Made by a program: the position numbers and the translations under genes
Assembly: GCF_036621415.1 (NCBI RefSeq)
Contig: NZ_CP030941.1
Coordinates: 1,116,001 to 1,180,000, forward strand
DNA: 64,000 nucleotides
DNA from: Nitratireductor thuwali
Lineage (GTDB): Bacteria; Pseudomonadota; Alphaproteobacteria; Rhizobiales; Rhizobiaceae
Direction of reading: 5' to 3'
Shown here: piece by piece, positions 49,801 through 57,890 of the stretch
Numbering within the stretch: the stretch's first letter is position 1
How the letters are laid out: the number at the start of each line of letters is the position of its first letter
The notes under the pieces: model-generated
Databases searched by the model: none
The model's input: only the letters and a program-made list of their open reading frames with translations
What the model was told of the DNA's origin: nothing

Positions 49801-50237
49801 ACCTGGTCGAACGTCTGCGCGGCAAGGGCATCGCCGCGCCCATCATCATGCTGTCGGCCAACATCGGCGACGGTACCGCGAAGACGAATCGCGATGCGGG
49901 CCACAATGACGCGATGGCGAAACCCTTCAGCCTGCGTCAGCTCCTGGAGAAGATCGCCACCCATCTTCGCCTCGAATGGATCGATGAAGGCACGGATAAG
50001 CCGGCGCCGGCTCCCGGCGGCAATGGACAGGCGCTCAGGTCGCCCGGCGCGGAGCATGTGCGCGAGCTCATCGGCCTCGGCCAGATCGGCCATGTGCGCG
50101 GCATCGACGTCAAGCTCAGCGAGCTTGCGCTGAGGCCGGAAAACGCGCCATTGGTCGATCTCTTGCGGGCACGCATGGAAGCCTATGATTTCGCCGGCTA
50201 TACGGAGCTTTTGCAGAGCGTGAGCGGAAATGAGTGA
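46857..50237 (+). CDS. Hybrid sensor kinase with NCS1-permease-like membrane domain, Cys-rich segment, histidine kinase and receiver
   Basis: A protein of about 1126 aa starting MNGPMARQ at 46857. Residues 20 to about 490 resemble NCS1 nucleobase/allantoin/hydantoin permeases: NRWVANQTLEDYALRFT, then LEAIGGAITLSYG and ten or more membrane segments. Residues 503-541 hold a cysteine cluster: C-x2-C, then C-x7-C-x2-C-C, then C-x5-C-type spacing. Two more membrane segments follow (about 572-592 and 602-625). The kinase has the H-box GLSHELRTPLNAVLGY (His near 686), N-box RQILVNLLSNAIKFT and G-boxes VSDSGPGI and GLGLGLTI. The receiver (about 922-1040) has VVDDN, phospho-Asp in FFIDILMP and Lys in AMAKPFS. 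It is divergent from urtA and 8 bp overlapped with a LuxR-type regulator. A role in sensing urea or a related nitrogen compound is inferred from position. Confidence 0.88.
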   Translation: MNGPMARQRILPIRREYNRWVANQTLEDYALRFTAKSARRFSSQRISQTAIGAISFLALEAIGGAITLSYGTANAIAAILVASIAILAVGIPISRYATRHGLDIDLLTRGAGFGYIGSTITSLVYASFTFILFAIEASIMSSALALAFGLPLWIGYIVSAVVVIPLVTHGVKLISRFQLLTQPIWIVLNILPFIFIAFMDWEKFDLWRAFPGIHEPAGSISVLEVAKFGAASAVILALMTQIGEQVDFLRFLPPEGTAQKRHRLGVFLAGPGWVVVGAPKLLAGSFLAVLVLSAGVPPEHASEPAQMYAVAFGYMIPNETLALVLMAIFVVVSQLKINVMNAYAGSLAWSNFFSRLTHSHPGRVVWLLFNVAIALLLMELGIYRLLEATLAIFSIVAMAWLCTVSADLFVNKPLGLAPPGIEFKRAHLYDINPVGLGSMALSAGIALTAHFGAFGEMAAALAPYIALVTAFIAAPAIAHATGGRYYLARKPRKAWAGQGTITCSICEHPFEPEDMAWCPAYAAPICSLCCSLDARCHDLCKPRASARAQAMTMAQALLPAWAVDKLQTRLGRFAMAMAFAVALIGAILALVYSFATEVAPDTADVVGGTIAVVFFVFCVVAGIVTWYLVLAHDSRRIAEEESARQNTLLLKEISAHRRTDAALQKAKEKAEAANQAKSRYVVGLSHELRTPLNAVLGYAQILEREENAPPPWHSSIKVIRRSAEHLSGLIDGLLDISKIEAGRLQVYSNEINLSDFLDQIVGMFRLQAEAKGLAFRHRRDPDLPQYVRTDDKRLRQILVNLLSNAIKFTDGGHVDFTVSYRSQVATFRVSDSGPGILDDDLEHIFEPFMRGQAERNRLSPGLGLGLTITKLLSETLGGEITVDSVPGTGSTFQVRLMLAKVDRPAVRAARDRPVKGYSGPRRTIMVVDDNAEHREMMRQMLQPLDFTVLTAVDGPDCLTLIEGVRPDLFFIDILMPGLSGWDLVERLRGKGIAAPIIMLSANIGDGTAKTNRDAGHNDAMAKPFSLRQLLEKIATHLRLEWIDEGTDKPAPAPGGNGQALRSPGAEHVRELIGLGQIGHVRGIDVKLSELALRPENAPLVDLLRARMEAYDFAGYTELLQSVSGNE

Positions 50238-51138
50238 CATGACACCCGAGGGGGACATCGTTCTCGTCGTCGACGATTCGCCCGAGGCGCTGGGCTTTCT
50301 CACCCGCGCCCTCGAAGAGGCGGGCGTGACCGTGCTCGTCGCCACCAGCGGCGAAGCGGGCCTCGGCGTCGCTGCAAAGGTCACGCCGGATATCGTCCTG
50401 ATGGATGCGGTGATGCCCGGTCTCGACGGCTTCGAGACCTGCCGTCGGCTGAAGACGCTGCCGGGCGTGGCCCATGTGCCGGTCATCTTCATGACGGCGC
50501 TGACCGAGACCGAGCATGTCGTGCACGCGCTGGAATCGGGCGGCGTCGACTACCTCACGAAGCCGATCAACCTGGAGGAACTGCGCGCCCGCATGCGCGT
50601 GCATCTGTCGAATGCCCGCAGCGCGCACAATGCGCGCGTGGCGCTGGATGCGGCGGGCCGGCACCTGATGGCCTTTTCCGCCGAGGGAGAAGTGCACTGG
50701 ACCACGCCTCAGGTGACAAAGCTTTTGGGCGCTCCCGTGGCCAGCGGCGATCCCCACCCTGTCAGAGCGCGCGTTGCGGAATGGCTCGGGCGCCACGACC
50801 GGACGTCTGCTGGGGAGAGCTTCACGGTGAAGCTTCCCGACTTGCGCAACCTGCAACTCTCCTATCTGGGCCCGATCGGACCTGACGAGCACCTCTTCAG
50901 GCTGGTCTCCGAAACCGGTGCCGATCTGCAGGCGACGCTGCGGCAGCATTTCGGCCTGACATTGCGGGAAAGCGAGGTCCTGTTGTGGATCTCTCGCGGC
51001 AAGTCCAACCGGGACATCGGCGACGTGCTTGGCTTGAGCCCCCGCACGGTCAACAAGCATCTGGAACAGATCTATGTGAAGCTGGGCGTCGAAAACCGCG
51101 CCTCGGCCGCCGTCAAGGCAATGCTCGTGTTGACTTGA
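50230..51138 (+). CDS. LuxR/NarL-type response regulator
   Basis: Regulator of 302 aa. The N-terminal receiver has acidic pair VVDDS, phospho-Asp in IVLMDAVMPGLDGFE and Lys in YLTKPIN. The C-terminal HTH (about residues 236-300) is LTLRESEVLLWISRGKSNRDIGDVLGLSPRTVNKHLEQIYVKLG. A middle region of about 110 residues between them is longer than in ordinary NarL/FixJ regulators and includes PQVTKLLGAPV. It overlaps the sensor kinase by 8 bp, so the two are an obvious pair and may control the urea operon. Confidence 0.93.
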   Translation: MSDMTPEGDIVLVVDDSPEALGFLTRALEEAGVTVLVATSGEAGLGVAAKVTPDIVLMDAVMPGLDGFETCRRLKTLPGVAHVPVIFMTALTETEHVVHALESGGVDYLTKPINLEELRARMRVHLSNARSAHNARVALDAAGRHLMAFSAEGEVHWTTPQVTKLLGAPVASGDPHPVRARVAEWLGRHDRTSAGESFTVKLPDLRNLQLSYLGPIGPDEHLFRLVSETGADLQATLRQHFGLTLRESEVLLWISRGKSNRDIGDVLGLSPRTVNKHLEQIYVKLGVENRASAAVKAMLVLT

Positions 51139-51189
51139 TTCCGGGATCGGCTCGAGAATCCTCCATCCCTGTTTCCCGCATCGGCGATG

Positions 51190-52209
51190 TCAGCTTTCCT
51201 CATCCGCCGACCGGCCGAGCGTGTCCGCCATCACGGCCCCGCGTTCGCCGGCCGGCTGCGGCTCGCCGATTGTGGTGTCGGTGGCCGTCTGATGCTCCAT
51301 CTCGGAATTCAGCTCCGCTCCCACGAGCAGGATGACCACCGAAAGCCAGATCCACATCAGGAAGCCGATCGCCGCGCCCAGCGTGCCGTAGGTCGCGTTG
51401 TAGTTGGCGAAGTTCTCCAGATAGTAGGAAAAGGCCATCGAGGCTGCGAGCCAGACGATGGTGGCGAGCGCCGCGCCCCAGGTCAGCCAGGGCAATTGTG
51501 CCGTCTCGCGGCTTGGCCCGTAGCGGTAGATCAGCGTGATCCCGACCGCTATGATGACCAGCATCACCGGCCATCGCGCGATCCTGACCAGCGTCTCCAC
51601 CCAGCCGCCGACGTCGAGAAATGCCAGCACCGCCGGGATTACGCCCAGCGAGACCAGGAAAGCGGTTCCGATCACGATAGCGCCCAGGGTGAACGCCAGC
51701 GTCAGCACGTTCAGCCAGACGAATCCGCGCTTCTCGGTCTCGCCATAGGCGATGTTCATCGCCTCGAACAATGCCTTGATGCCCTTGTTGGCGCTCCACA
51801 GGGCAACGGCAAGCCCGAAGATGAAGCCGAAGCTCAGAGCGTCCGTATCCTGGCCGGCCAGGCGCTCCAGTTGCGACCTGATCAACTCCAGTCCGCCAGA
51901 AGGCAGCACGTTTTCCAGAAGGGCGATGTGGTCGGCAAGCGTCCGCGGGTCGGCCACGAAGCCGTAGATCGAGACGAAGGCCGCCAGCGCCGGGAATATC
52001 GCCAGCAGAATGTAGAACGTTACTCCCGCCGCGGTCAGCGTGACGCGGTCTTCGAGCATCTGGGTCCAGACCCGCAGGAGGATGTCCTTCCAGCCCCTTG
52101 CGGGTATCGCAGCCGGTCGCTTGGCCTCGCGCCCGCGGCCTTCCTCCTCTCGCCGGCGCTCGAACTTGGCACGCTCTGCTTGGTCGTTCCTTGTCTTGCT
52201 GTTTCCCAT
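51190..52209 (-). CDS. YihY/virulence factor BrkB family membrane protein
   Basis: Membrane protein of about 339 aa with six predicted segments and the family stretches TLTAAGVTFYILLAIFPALAAF, ALWSANKGIKALFEAMNIAYGE and FLMWIWLSVVILLVGAELNSE. The N-terminal 40 residues are highly charged. The family was once called RNase BN; its real function is unsettled. ATG 52209 has GGAGG upstream; a GTG nine codons earlier is less likely. It converges on the response regulator gene with about 50 bp between stops. Confidence 0.92.
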   Translation of the reverse strand: MGNSKTRNDQAERAKFERRREEEGRGREAKRPAAIPARGWKDILLRVWTQMLEDRVTLTAAGVTFYILLAIFPALAAFVSIYGFVADPRTLADHIALLENVLPSGGLELIRSQLERLAGQDTDALSFGFIFGLAVALWSANKGIKALFEAMNIAYGETEKRGFVWLNVLTLAFTLGAIVIGTAFLVSLGVIPAVLAFLDVGGWVETLVRIARWPVMLVIIAVGITLIYRYGPSRETAQLPWLTWGAALATIVWLAASMAFSYYLENFANYNATYGTLGAAIGFLMWIWLSVVILLVGAELNSEMEHQTATDTTIGEPQPAGERGAVMADTLGRSADEES

Positions 52210-52280
52210 GTCCGCGCCTCCGCCTTTCCTGTCCACCGAACGCGCGGGGCAGCAAAAAGATGCGGACTTTCGACAATGAT

Positions 52281-52295
52281 CCGGCCATTGGCCGG
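52281..52295. repeat. Perfect 15-bp palindrome between TRAP permease and YihY genes
   Basis: CCGGCCA-T-TGGCCGG lies 38 bp downstream of the TRAP large-permease stop and 72 bp upstream of the YihY start. It could be part of a terminator or a binding site; no T tract follows on either strand. Confidence 0.3.
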
Positions 52296-52333
52296 CTTGC
52301 CATCACCGGCCGCCAGCCGGGCGAGGCGGCGGG

Positions 52334-53638
52334 TCAGCCCAGGATATCCGGCAGGAACATGACGAGGTCCGGCCACAGGATCATTGCGGCGATGACCACG
52401 ATATCGGCGAGTATGAACAGCAACGCGCCCCGGAAGATGCCGGCAAGGCTGACATGCTCGGCCGCCACCGATCGTATGACGAAGACGTTCATGCCGAGCG
52501 GCGGCGTGATCATGCCCACCTCGAGCAGCTTCACCAGCAGCACCCCGAACCAGACGCGGTCGATCCCCTGCGTGGCCAGCAGCGGCATCAGGATCGGCAG
52601 GGTGATGAGCATGGCGCCGAAAGGTTCCAGGAACATGCCGATGACGAGATAAAGCAGCACGATCACCGCCATCAGGCCGAAATAGCCGATGTCGAGCCCG
52701 CTGAAGAATTCATTGATGAAGCCGGCAACGCCGCTCAGCCCGAGGAAGCGCGTGAGCATGACCGCGCCGGCGCCGACGATGAAGAGCGCGGCACAGGTGC
52801 CCAGCGTCTCGAACAGCGCCCGGCGGAAGGCCGGCCAGCTCAGGCGGCGCAGGATGACGGCGATGACGATCGCTCCGGCGGCGCCGATGGCGCCGGCCTC
52901 GGTGGCGGTGAAAATTCCGCCGAACATGCCCCCGAAGACGAGCAGGATGAGCACGATGAGCGGCACGATGTCGCGAAGGACGCCGCGGGCGTCCAGTTGT
53001 CCGTCTTCACCGGCCCGGGCGGGTATGATGTCCTTGCGCAGCAGCGCCACGAGGATGATCACCAGGCAGTACGACGCCGCCGTGAGGATGCCGACGGAGA
53101 TGCCGCCGAGGAACACCTTGGTGACGGAGGTCTCGGCGAAGACGCCGTAGACGATCATCAGGATCGAAGGGGGGATCAAGGCGCCCACCGTGCCGCCGGC
53201 GGCCAGGATGCCCGCCGAAAAGCTGGGCTTGTAGCCGGCGCGCACCATCTCCGGAATGGCGATCCGTCCCATCGTGGCCGCGCAGGCGAGGCTTGAGCCC
53301 GACACCGCGGCAAAACCCGTGCAGGCGAAGATCGCCGCCAGCCCGAGCCCGCCGGGCACGCGGCGCACCACCACCTTGGCCGCGTCGAACAGCCCCGTGG
53401 TCAGGCCCGCATGATAGGTCACGAAGCCCATCAGCAGGAACATCGGAATCGCCGAAAGGGTCCAGCTCGCGACGAATTCGTACGGCGTGGCGCTGAGGAT
53501 GCCGATCGCGGGCGCCAGCCCCAGCATGTACCAGATGCCGCAGAAGGAGACGAGGATCAGCGCCACGGCGATCGGCACCTGCAGCGCCAGGAGCAGCAGC
53601 AGGACCGCCAGCCCGATCAGCCCCACCGCGACGTTCAT
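52334..53638 (-). CDS. TRAP transporter large permease subunit (DctM-like)
   Basis: Inner-membrane permease of 434 aa with about 12 segments, including TGFAAVSGSSLACAATMGRIAIPEM and LAAGGTVGALIPPSILMIVYG, the paired hairpin motifs of the DctM family. It uses the cation gradient to import a carboxylate. It overlaps the small permease gene by 4 bp and is last in the TRAP operon. Confidence 0.95.
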   Translation of the reverse strand: MNVAVGLIGLAVLLLLLALQVPIAVALILVSFCGIWYMLGLAPAIGILSATPYEFVASWTLSAIPMFLLMGFVTYHAGLTTGLFDAAKVVVRRVPGGLGLAAIFACTGFAAVSGSSLACAATMGRIAIPEMVRAGYKPSFSAGILAAGGTVGALIPPSILMIVYGVFAETSVTKVFLGGISVGILTAASYCLVIILVALLRKDIIPARAGEDGQLDARGVLRDIVPLIVLILLVFGGMFGGIFTATEAGAIGAAGAIVIAVILRRLSWPAFRRALFETLGTCAALFIVGAGAVMLTRFLGLSGVAGFINEFFSGLDIGYFGLMAVIVLLYLVIGMFLEPFGAMLITLPILMPLLATQGIDRVWFGVLLVKLLEVGMITPPLGMNVFVIRSVAAEHVSLAGIFRGALLFILADIVVIAAMILWPDLVMFLPDILG

Positions 53639-54180
53639 GCCTGCACGTCCCCGGCCGCCCGCTCATGCCCGTCCGACAGCGCATCCGGATCGCCGCCCGA
53701 CAGCGTCACTGCCAGCTTTACGAGGCTGACGAGGAGGGCGAGCGCGAAGGCGACGGGAAGCACGAAATAGCTCGGCCACACCAGAACGGCCACGTTGAGC
53801 GACATGACGAAGGTGCCGCTGCGCAGATTGGCCATGGCCTCCGACCAGGTGGTCCAGGTGAGCACCGCGAAGGCGGCGGCGCAGGCCAGATACACGAAGA
53901 CCTGGATCAGGCGCCGCAAGCGCTCCGACAGCAGGCCCGAAAGGACCTCCACCCGTATCATCTCGCCGCGCCGGTCGGCCCAGGCAAGGCTCAGGAAGGC
54001 CACCATCACCATGTAGTAGCGCGAGACGATCTCGTTGGTGGCCGGAACAGGCCAGTGAAAGAGCTGGCGCAGCACCACGTCGACATTGATGTGGACCAGC
54101 ATCGCCACCACGCCGAGCGCGCCGACAACGGCCAGCGCATCGGTGAGACGGCGCGTCAGGCGCAGGACGAAAGCCGGCAT
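53635..54180 (-). CDS. TRAP transporter small permease subunit (DctQ-like)
   Basis: Four-segment membrane protein of 181 aa that forms the permease complex with DctM. It has the family core FHWPVPATNEIVSRYYMVMVAFLSLAWADRRGEMIRVEVL. It starts at ATG 54180, about 55 bp after the receptor gene stop. Confidence 0.93.
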   Translation of the reverse strand: MPAFVLRLTRRLTDALAVVGALGVVAMLVHINVDVVLRQLFHWPVPATNEIVSRYYMVMVAFLSLAWADRRGEMIRVEVLSGLLSERLRRLIQVFVYLACAAAFAVLTWTTWSEAMANLRSGTFVMSLNVAVLVWPSYFVLPVAFALALLVSLVKLAVTLSGGDPDALSDGHERAAGDVQA

Positions 54181-54237
54181 CAGGTTCCTCCGAAGCAGAG
54201 GCCGGCGCCGGATCCGCTCCGGCGCCGGCGATGCCCG

Positions 54238-55356
54238 TCAAAGGCCATAGGTCTCGTAGTCGACCTTGTCCCACACTTCTTCCTGAACTCTGGCGGCGAT
54301 CGCCTCGGGATCGTCGCCAGTCTGCTCCACGATGGCCGACCACTTGTCGACCAGTTCCCGAAAGCGGACGATCTTCTCGGCCGCCCCCTCGATGCCGTAG
54401 GTGGCGCCGGCGACCTCCACGGCGGTATCCGGATCGCCGGCCGAGAAGGCCTCGGTCGCCTCCACCAGATCCTGTGCCGGCTCGATGAACTCGATGCCGG
54501 CCTCGCGCGCCGCCTCGCGCGCCTTGCCGGGGCGGTCGTAGCCCCAGTCCTGGGTGAAGCGGGCGGATGCCACATTGGCCGCGCGCATGAGGCCGGCCCG
54601 CTCGTCCGGCGTCATCTCCGCCCAGGCCTTTGCGGAGACCGTGAAGTTGGACGTGCAGTGATAGGTGCCGAGCTGGATCTCGGTGACATATTTAACGAGG
54701 TCGATCATGCGGTAGGAGATCAGGTCGTTGATCGAGGCCATCGTGCCGTCGATGACGCCTTGCGACAGCTGCTCGAACTGGTCGCTCACCGGCACGCTGG
54801 CCGGCGAGGCGCCCATGGCCTCGGCCCAGCGGGAGAAGGGCGAGCCGCCGGAGCGCAGGCGCAGCCCCTGCAGGTCCGCCTTGGTCCGCACCGGCTGGGT
54901 CGTCATGACCACGTAGACATCCGACGATCCGGAGCCGCCATAGACGAAGCCTGCCTTCTTGAACTCCGCCTGGCAATCCTCGCAGGTCACCACATATTCC
55001 GTCATCGCCGCGCCCATCACATGCGGGTTGCGGCCGAGAAACGCTAGGTCGCCCATCAGCGCCGAATTGGGCAGGTCGGCCGGATAGTAAAGCGGCAGGA
55101 TGTTGCCCACCTCCGTGACCTGCGACTGGAGCGAGGCCTTCATGTTGCCGATATTGACCACCTCCGTGCCGATGACGGTGCCGGTTAGCGCTCCGCCCGT
55201 CTCCTCGGGCAGCCGCTCGACGAAGGTGGAGTAGAGCGGATCGGCTGCCGGATGCGCCGGGGGCGCGCCCGGCGAGACACGCAGGTCCCGCGCATCGGCC
55301 GCGCCGGCAAAGGCCGCGGCAAGGCCGAAACTTAAAGCAAAGGCAGTGATTCTCAT
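54238..55356 (-). CDS. TRAP transporter substrate-binding protein (DctP-like)
   Basis: Periplasmic carboxylate receptor of about 372 aa with signal peptide MRITAFALSFGLAAAFAGAADA. The DctP fold has the conserved Arg region in DLQGLRLRSGGSPFSRWAEAMG, followed by SQGVIDGTMASINDLISYR. A TCEDCQ pair of cysteines may form a disulfide. GGGAGGAACCGTC precedes ATG 55356. Its neighbours are aromatic-acid genes, so the ligand may be an aromatic carboxylate (inference). Confidence 0.93.
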   Translation of the reverse strand: MRITAFALSFGLAAAFAGAADARDLRVSPGAPPAHPAADPLYSTFVERLPEETGGALTGTVIGTEVVNIGNMKASLQSQVTEVGNILPLYYPADLPNSALMGDLAFLGRNPHVMGAAMTEYVVTCEDCQAEFKKAGFVYGGSGSSDVYVVMTTQPVRTKADLQGLRLRSGGSPFSRWAEAMGASPASVPVSDQFEQLSQGVIDGTMASINDLISYRMIDLVKYVTEIQLGTYHCTSNFTVSAKAWAEMTPDERAGLMRAANVASARFTQDWGYDRPGKAREAAREAGIEFIEPAQDLVEATEAFSAGDPDTAVEVAGATYGIEGAAEKIVRFRELVDKWSAIVEQTGDDPEAIAARVQEEVWDKVDYETYGL

Positions 55357-55431
55357 GACGGTTCCTCCCTTGAGATTGACACGAGGGAAGATGACCACCC
55401 ACCGATCCGACCTTCGATGTTGCCCATCGCG

Positions 55432-55473
55432 GCCAGGCTCGTCGCCCGTGGTGCCGGGTGTCACGAGCCTGGC
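55432..55473. repeat. 11-bp perfect inverted repeat upstream of the TRAP operon
   Basis: GCCAGGCTCGT (55432-55442) and ACGAGCCTGGC (55463-55473) flank 20 bases that include a smaller CCCG/CGGG pair. It lies between the amidohydrolase stop and the TRAP receptor start and could be a Rho-aided terminator or an operator. Confidence 0.45.
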
Positions 55474-55594
55474 GCAATGATGCCGTCACGCGCCCGGGCA
55501 GCGGTTCGCCTCGGGCAATCGGATCCGTCGATGGTCACCTCCCTTGGTATAACTGCGTAGGCGTCTTGCCCGTTTGCCGGGTTCTTGTGGTTGA

Positions 55595-56464
55595 TCAGAT
55601 GTTCAGCAGCCTCCTGGCATTCTCCTTCAGGATCTTCGGCCGCACCTCGTCCTTGATCGGCAGTTTCTCGAAGTCGGACAGCCAGCGGTCGGGCATGATC
55701 GCCGGCCAGTCCGAGCCGAACAGGACGCGGTCCTTGAGAAGCGTGTTGGCGTATCGCACGAGGATCGGCGGGAAATATTTCGGCGACCAGCCCGAAAGGT
55801 CGATCCAGATGTTGGGCTTGTGGGTCGCCACCGCCAGCGCCTCCTCCTGCCAGGGAAAGCTCGGGTGAGCGAGGATGATCTGCATGTCCGGAAAATCCAC
55901 CGCCACATCGTCGAGATAGAGCGGGTTGGAATATTTGAGCTTCATGCCCATCCCGCCATGCATGCCGGCGCCGACGCCGGTTTGACCCGTGTGGAAAAGT
56001 GCCGGCAGCCCCGCCTCGGCGATCGCCTCGTAGAGCACATAGGCGCTGCGGTCATTGGGGTAGAAGCCCTGGAAGGTAGGATGGAACTTGAAGCCTTTGA
56101 TGCCGTGGTCTTCGATCAGCCGGCGCGCCTCGCGTGCGCCCGCCTTGCCCTTGGCCGGGTCGATCGAGGCGAAGGGGATGAGGATGTCGGAATGCTTGGC
56201 CGCAAGGTCGGCCACTTCGAAATTGTCGTAGCGGCGGAAGCCCGTCTCCCGCTCGCTGTCGACCGGAAAGATCACGGCGGCGATCTTGCGCTCGCGGAAA
56301 TAGGCGGCGGTCTCGGGCACGGTCGGCGGATGTTGGAAGGGCGAGCGGAAATAGGCGCTCATTCCCGCCTGAAAGTCGTCGTAGCCGTCATCGGCATGGG
56401 TGCCGCAGGGCTCTTCCGCATGGGTGTGGATATCGATCGCGACCAGTTCGTCGACATTCATCAT
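55595..56464 (-). CDS. Amidohydrolase 2 family protein (ACMSD/decarboxylase-like)
   Basis: TIM-barrel metal enzyme of 289 aa. The metal site starts with AIDIHTHAEEP (His-x-His). It continues through GFKFHPTFQGFYPND and IILAHPSFPW and ends at FGSDWPAIMPDRW with the catalytic Asp. The family includes ACMSD, gamma-resorcylate decarboxylase, 5-carboxyvanillate decarboxylase and related hydrolases; the exact reaction is not evident. GGGAGG precedes the start. It follows marR by 22 bp in an operon with the crotonase gene. Confidence 0.9.
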   Translation of the reverse strand: MMNVDELVAIDIHTHAEEPCGTHADDGYDDFQAGMSAYFRSPFQHPPTVPETAAYFRERKIAAVIFPVDSERETGFRRYDNFEVADLAAKHSDILIPFASIDPAKGKAGAREARRLIEDHGIKGFKFHPTFQGFYPNDRSAYVLYEAIAEAGLPALFHTGQTGVGAGMHGGMGMKLKYSNPLYLDDVAVDFPDMQIILAHPSFPWQEEALAVATHKPNIWIDLSGWSPKYFPPILVRYANTLLKDRVLFGSDWPAIMPDRWLSDFEKLPIKDEVRPKILKENARRLLNI

Positions 56465-56486
56465 GAAGAGCGCCTCCCGTTCTCCA

Positions 56487-57008
56487 TCATTCAGCCCGCG
56501 CCGGCGCCGGGGGATCTTCGGCCAGTGGCGGCCGGCCCGCCACTTTGCGCAAAAGACCGACCAGTTGGCGGTGCTCCTGCGCCGTCAGCATGGACATGGC
56601 CTCGGCATCGAGCTTGCGCATGCGGGGCCTGATCTCCCGCAACTGCGCGCGCCCCTCCTCGGTCAGCCGCAAAAGCACGGAGCGGCGGTCGTTCGGCGGC
56701 ACATAGCGCTCGACAAGGCCGCGCATCTCCATGGAGCGGACGAACTTTGTCATGTGCGACCATTTGATGTGCAGCACGTCGGCGATGGCGCCCTGACGGG
56801 CGTCCGGATTGTCCTCGATCACCTGCAGCAGCGTCTGCTCGGACAGCTTGAGCGGCATGTTAGGCGCAATGGCGAAAATCGCCTCATAGGCGGCGAGCTG
56901 CGCGATGCGCAGCAGGAACGAGGCCGAACGCTCCAGATCGCCCAGATCGATGGCGGCGGGGTCGAGCTCCGTTTCGACGATCGCCTCCTTGCCGGCAGCC
57001 ACCCGCAT
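56487..57008 (-). CDS. MarR family transcriptional regulator
   Basis: Winged-helix regulator of about 173 aa: dimerisation helices first, then LSEQTLLQVIEDNPDARQGAIADVLHIKWSHMTKFVRSMEMRGLVERYVPPNDRRSVLLRLTEEG. The wing arginines in NDRRSVLLRLT are intact. MarR proteins often control hydroxycinnamate genes and respond to the acyl-CoA (CouR, FerR, HcaR types). It begins 3 bp after the crotonase stop and probably regulates the divergent promoters at 57786-57890. Confidence 0.92.
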   Translation of the reverse strand: MRVAAGKEAIVETELDPAAIDLGDLERSASFLLRIAQLAAYEAIFAIAPNMPLKLSEQTLLQVIEDNPDARQGAIADVLHIKWSHMTKFVRSMEMRGLVERYVPPNDRRSVLLRLTEEGRAQLREIRPRMRKLDAEAMSMLTAQEHRQLVGLLRKVAGRPPLAEDPPAPARAE

Positions 57009-57011
57009 CTC

Positions 57012-57785
57012 CTACTTGGCCGGCGCGGCGACGCGCGCCGCGCGTTTGTCGAGGAAGGCCCGCAGCCTGGCATGGGCTTCGGGCGTCGACTGGGTGAAGG
57101 CGGCTATCATGGACTCGAAGAAGAGCCCCTCGTCATAGCCGCTGTCGCGAATGCGAGGCAGCGCGTTGATGATGGCGTAGTTGGACAGCGGCGCATTGGC
57201 GCTGGCACGCTTGGCAAGCTCGGTCGCCTTCTCGACGGCACCGCCCGGTTCGGTGACATAGGTGACGATGTCGCAGCGCTCGGCCTCCTCGGCGTCCAGC
57301 ACGCGGCCGGTCAGCATCAAGTCCATCATGCGCGCCACGCTCATCAGCCGCGACACATTCACCGAGCCGCCGCCGCCGACGAAAATGCCGCGCTGGCCCT
57401 CGGGCAGGGCGAAGAAGGCGGTGCTGTCGGCCACACGCACATGGGCCACCGCTGCAAGTTCCAGCCCCCCGCCGATCACGCCGCCGTGCAGAGCCGCGAA
57501 ATAGGGGATGCGGCTGGAGCGGATGCGCTGGAACACCCAGTGCCAGCCGCGCGAGCCCTCGATGCTTTCGACAGGGGTGCGCTCGGACTGCTCGGCAAGG
57601 TCGAGGCCTGCGCAGAAATGGTCGCCGGCGCCCGCGAGCACCACCGCCTGTGCCTCCTCCGCAGCGCGGTCCACGCACGCCGCCAGATCCGCCAGCATCG
57701 CGTCGCACATGGCGTTGCGCTTGTCGGGCCGCGCCAGCGTCAGCCGCGCGATGCCGTCCGCGATCTCATAGTCGACGAAAGCCAT
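57012..57785 (-). CDS. Crotonase family protein (enoyl-CoA hydratase, possibly hydroxycinnamoyl-CoA hydratase/lyase)
   Basis: Crotonase-fold enzyme of about 257 aa starting MAFVDYEIADGI. The oxyanion-hole regions are AGDHFCAGLDLAEQ and HGGVIGGGLELAA. The first catalytic Glu is in FALPEGQRGIFVGGGG; the position of the second Glu is Asp (RMMDLMLTG). Divergent pairing with a feruloyl-CoA-synthetase-family ligase suggests action on a hydroxycinnamoyl-CoA, but the sequence departs from the well-studied Pseudomonas lyase, so the reaction is open. GGGGAGGATCG precedes ATG 57785. Confidence 0.85.
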   Translation of the reverse strand: MAFVDYEIADGIARLTLARPDKRNAMCDAMLADLAACVDRAAEEAQAVVLAGAGDHFCAGLDLAEQSERTPVESIEGSRGWHWVFQRIRSSRIPYFAALHGGVIGGGLELAAVAHVRVADSTAFFALPEGQRGIFVGGGGSVNVSRLMSVARMMDLMLTGRVLDAEEAERCDIVTYVTEPGGAVEKATELAKRASANAPLSNYAIINALPRIRDSGYDEGLFFESMIAAFTQSTPEAHARLRAFLDKRAARVAAPAK

Positions 57786-57809
57786 CGATCCTCCCCGAGC
57801 TTCCGCGAT

Positions 57810-57844
57810 ATTTAACTTGCATTCAACACTGTTTACAAGTGAAT
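57810..57844. promoter_or_regulatory. Divergent promoter region with candidate MarR operator
   Basis: For the minus-strand crotonase, TTGTAA (57838-57833), a 17-bp spacer and TTAAAT (57815-57810) form a fair sigma-70 promoter. The plus strand has TTGCAT (57817-57822) towards the ligase. Between them ATTCA (57821-57825) and TGAAT (57840-57844) flank CACT-N7-AGTG, a loose inverted repeat that would cover both promoters. Confidence 0.45.
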
Positions 57845-57890
57845 AATACACGTCGACATGGATTGCCCCGGCCGGGGCACCGGAGGAGAC

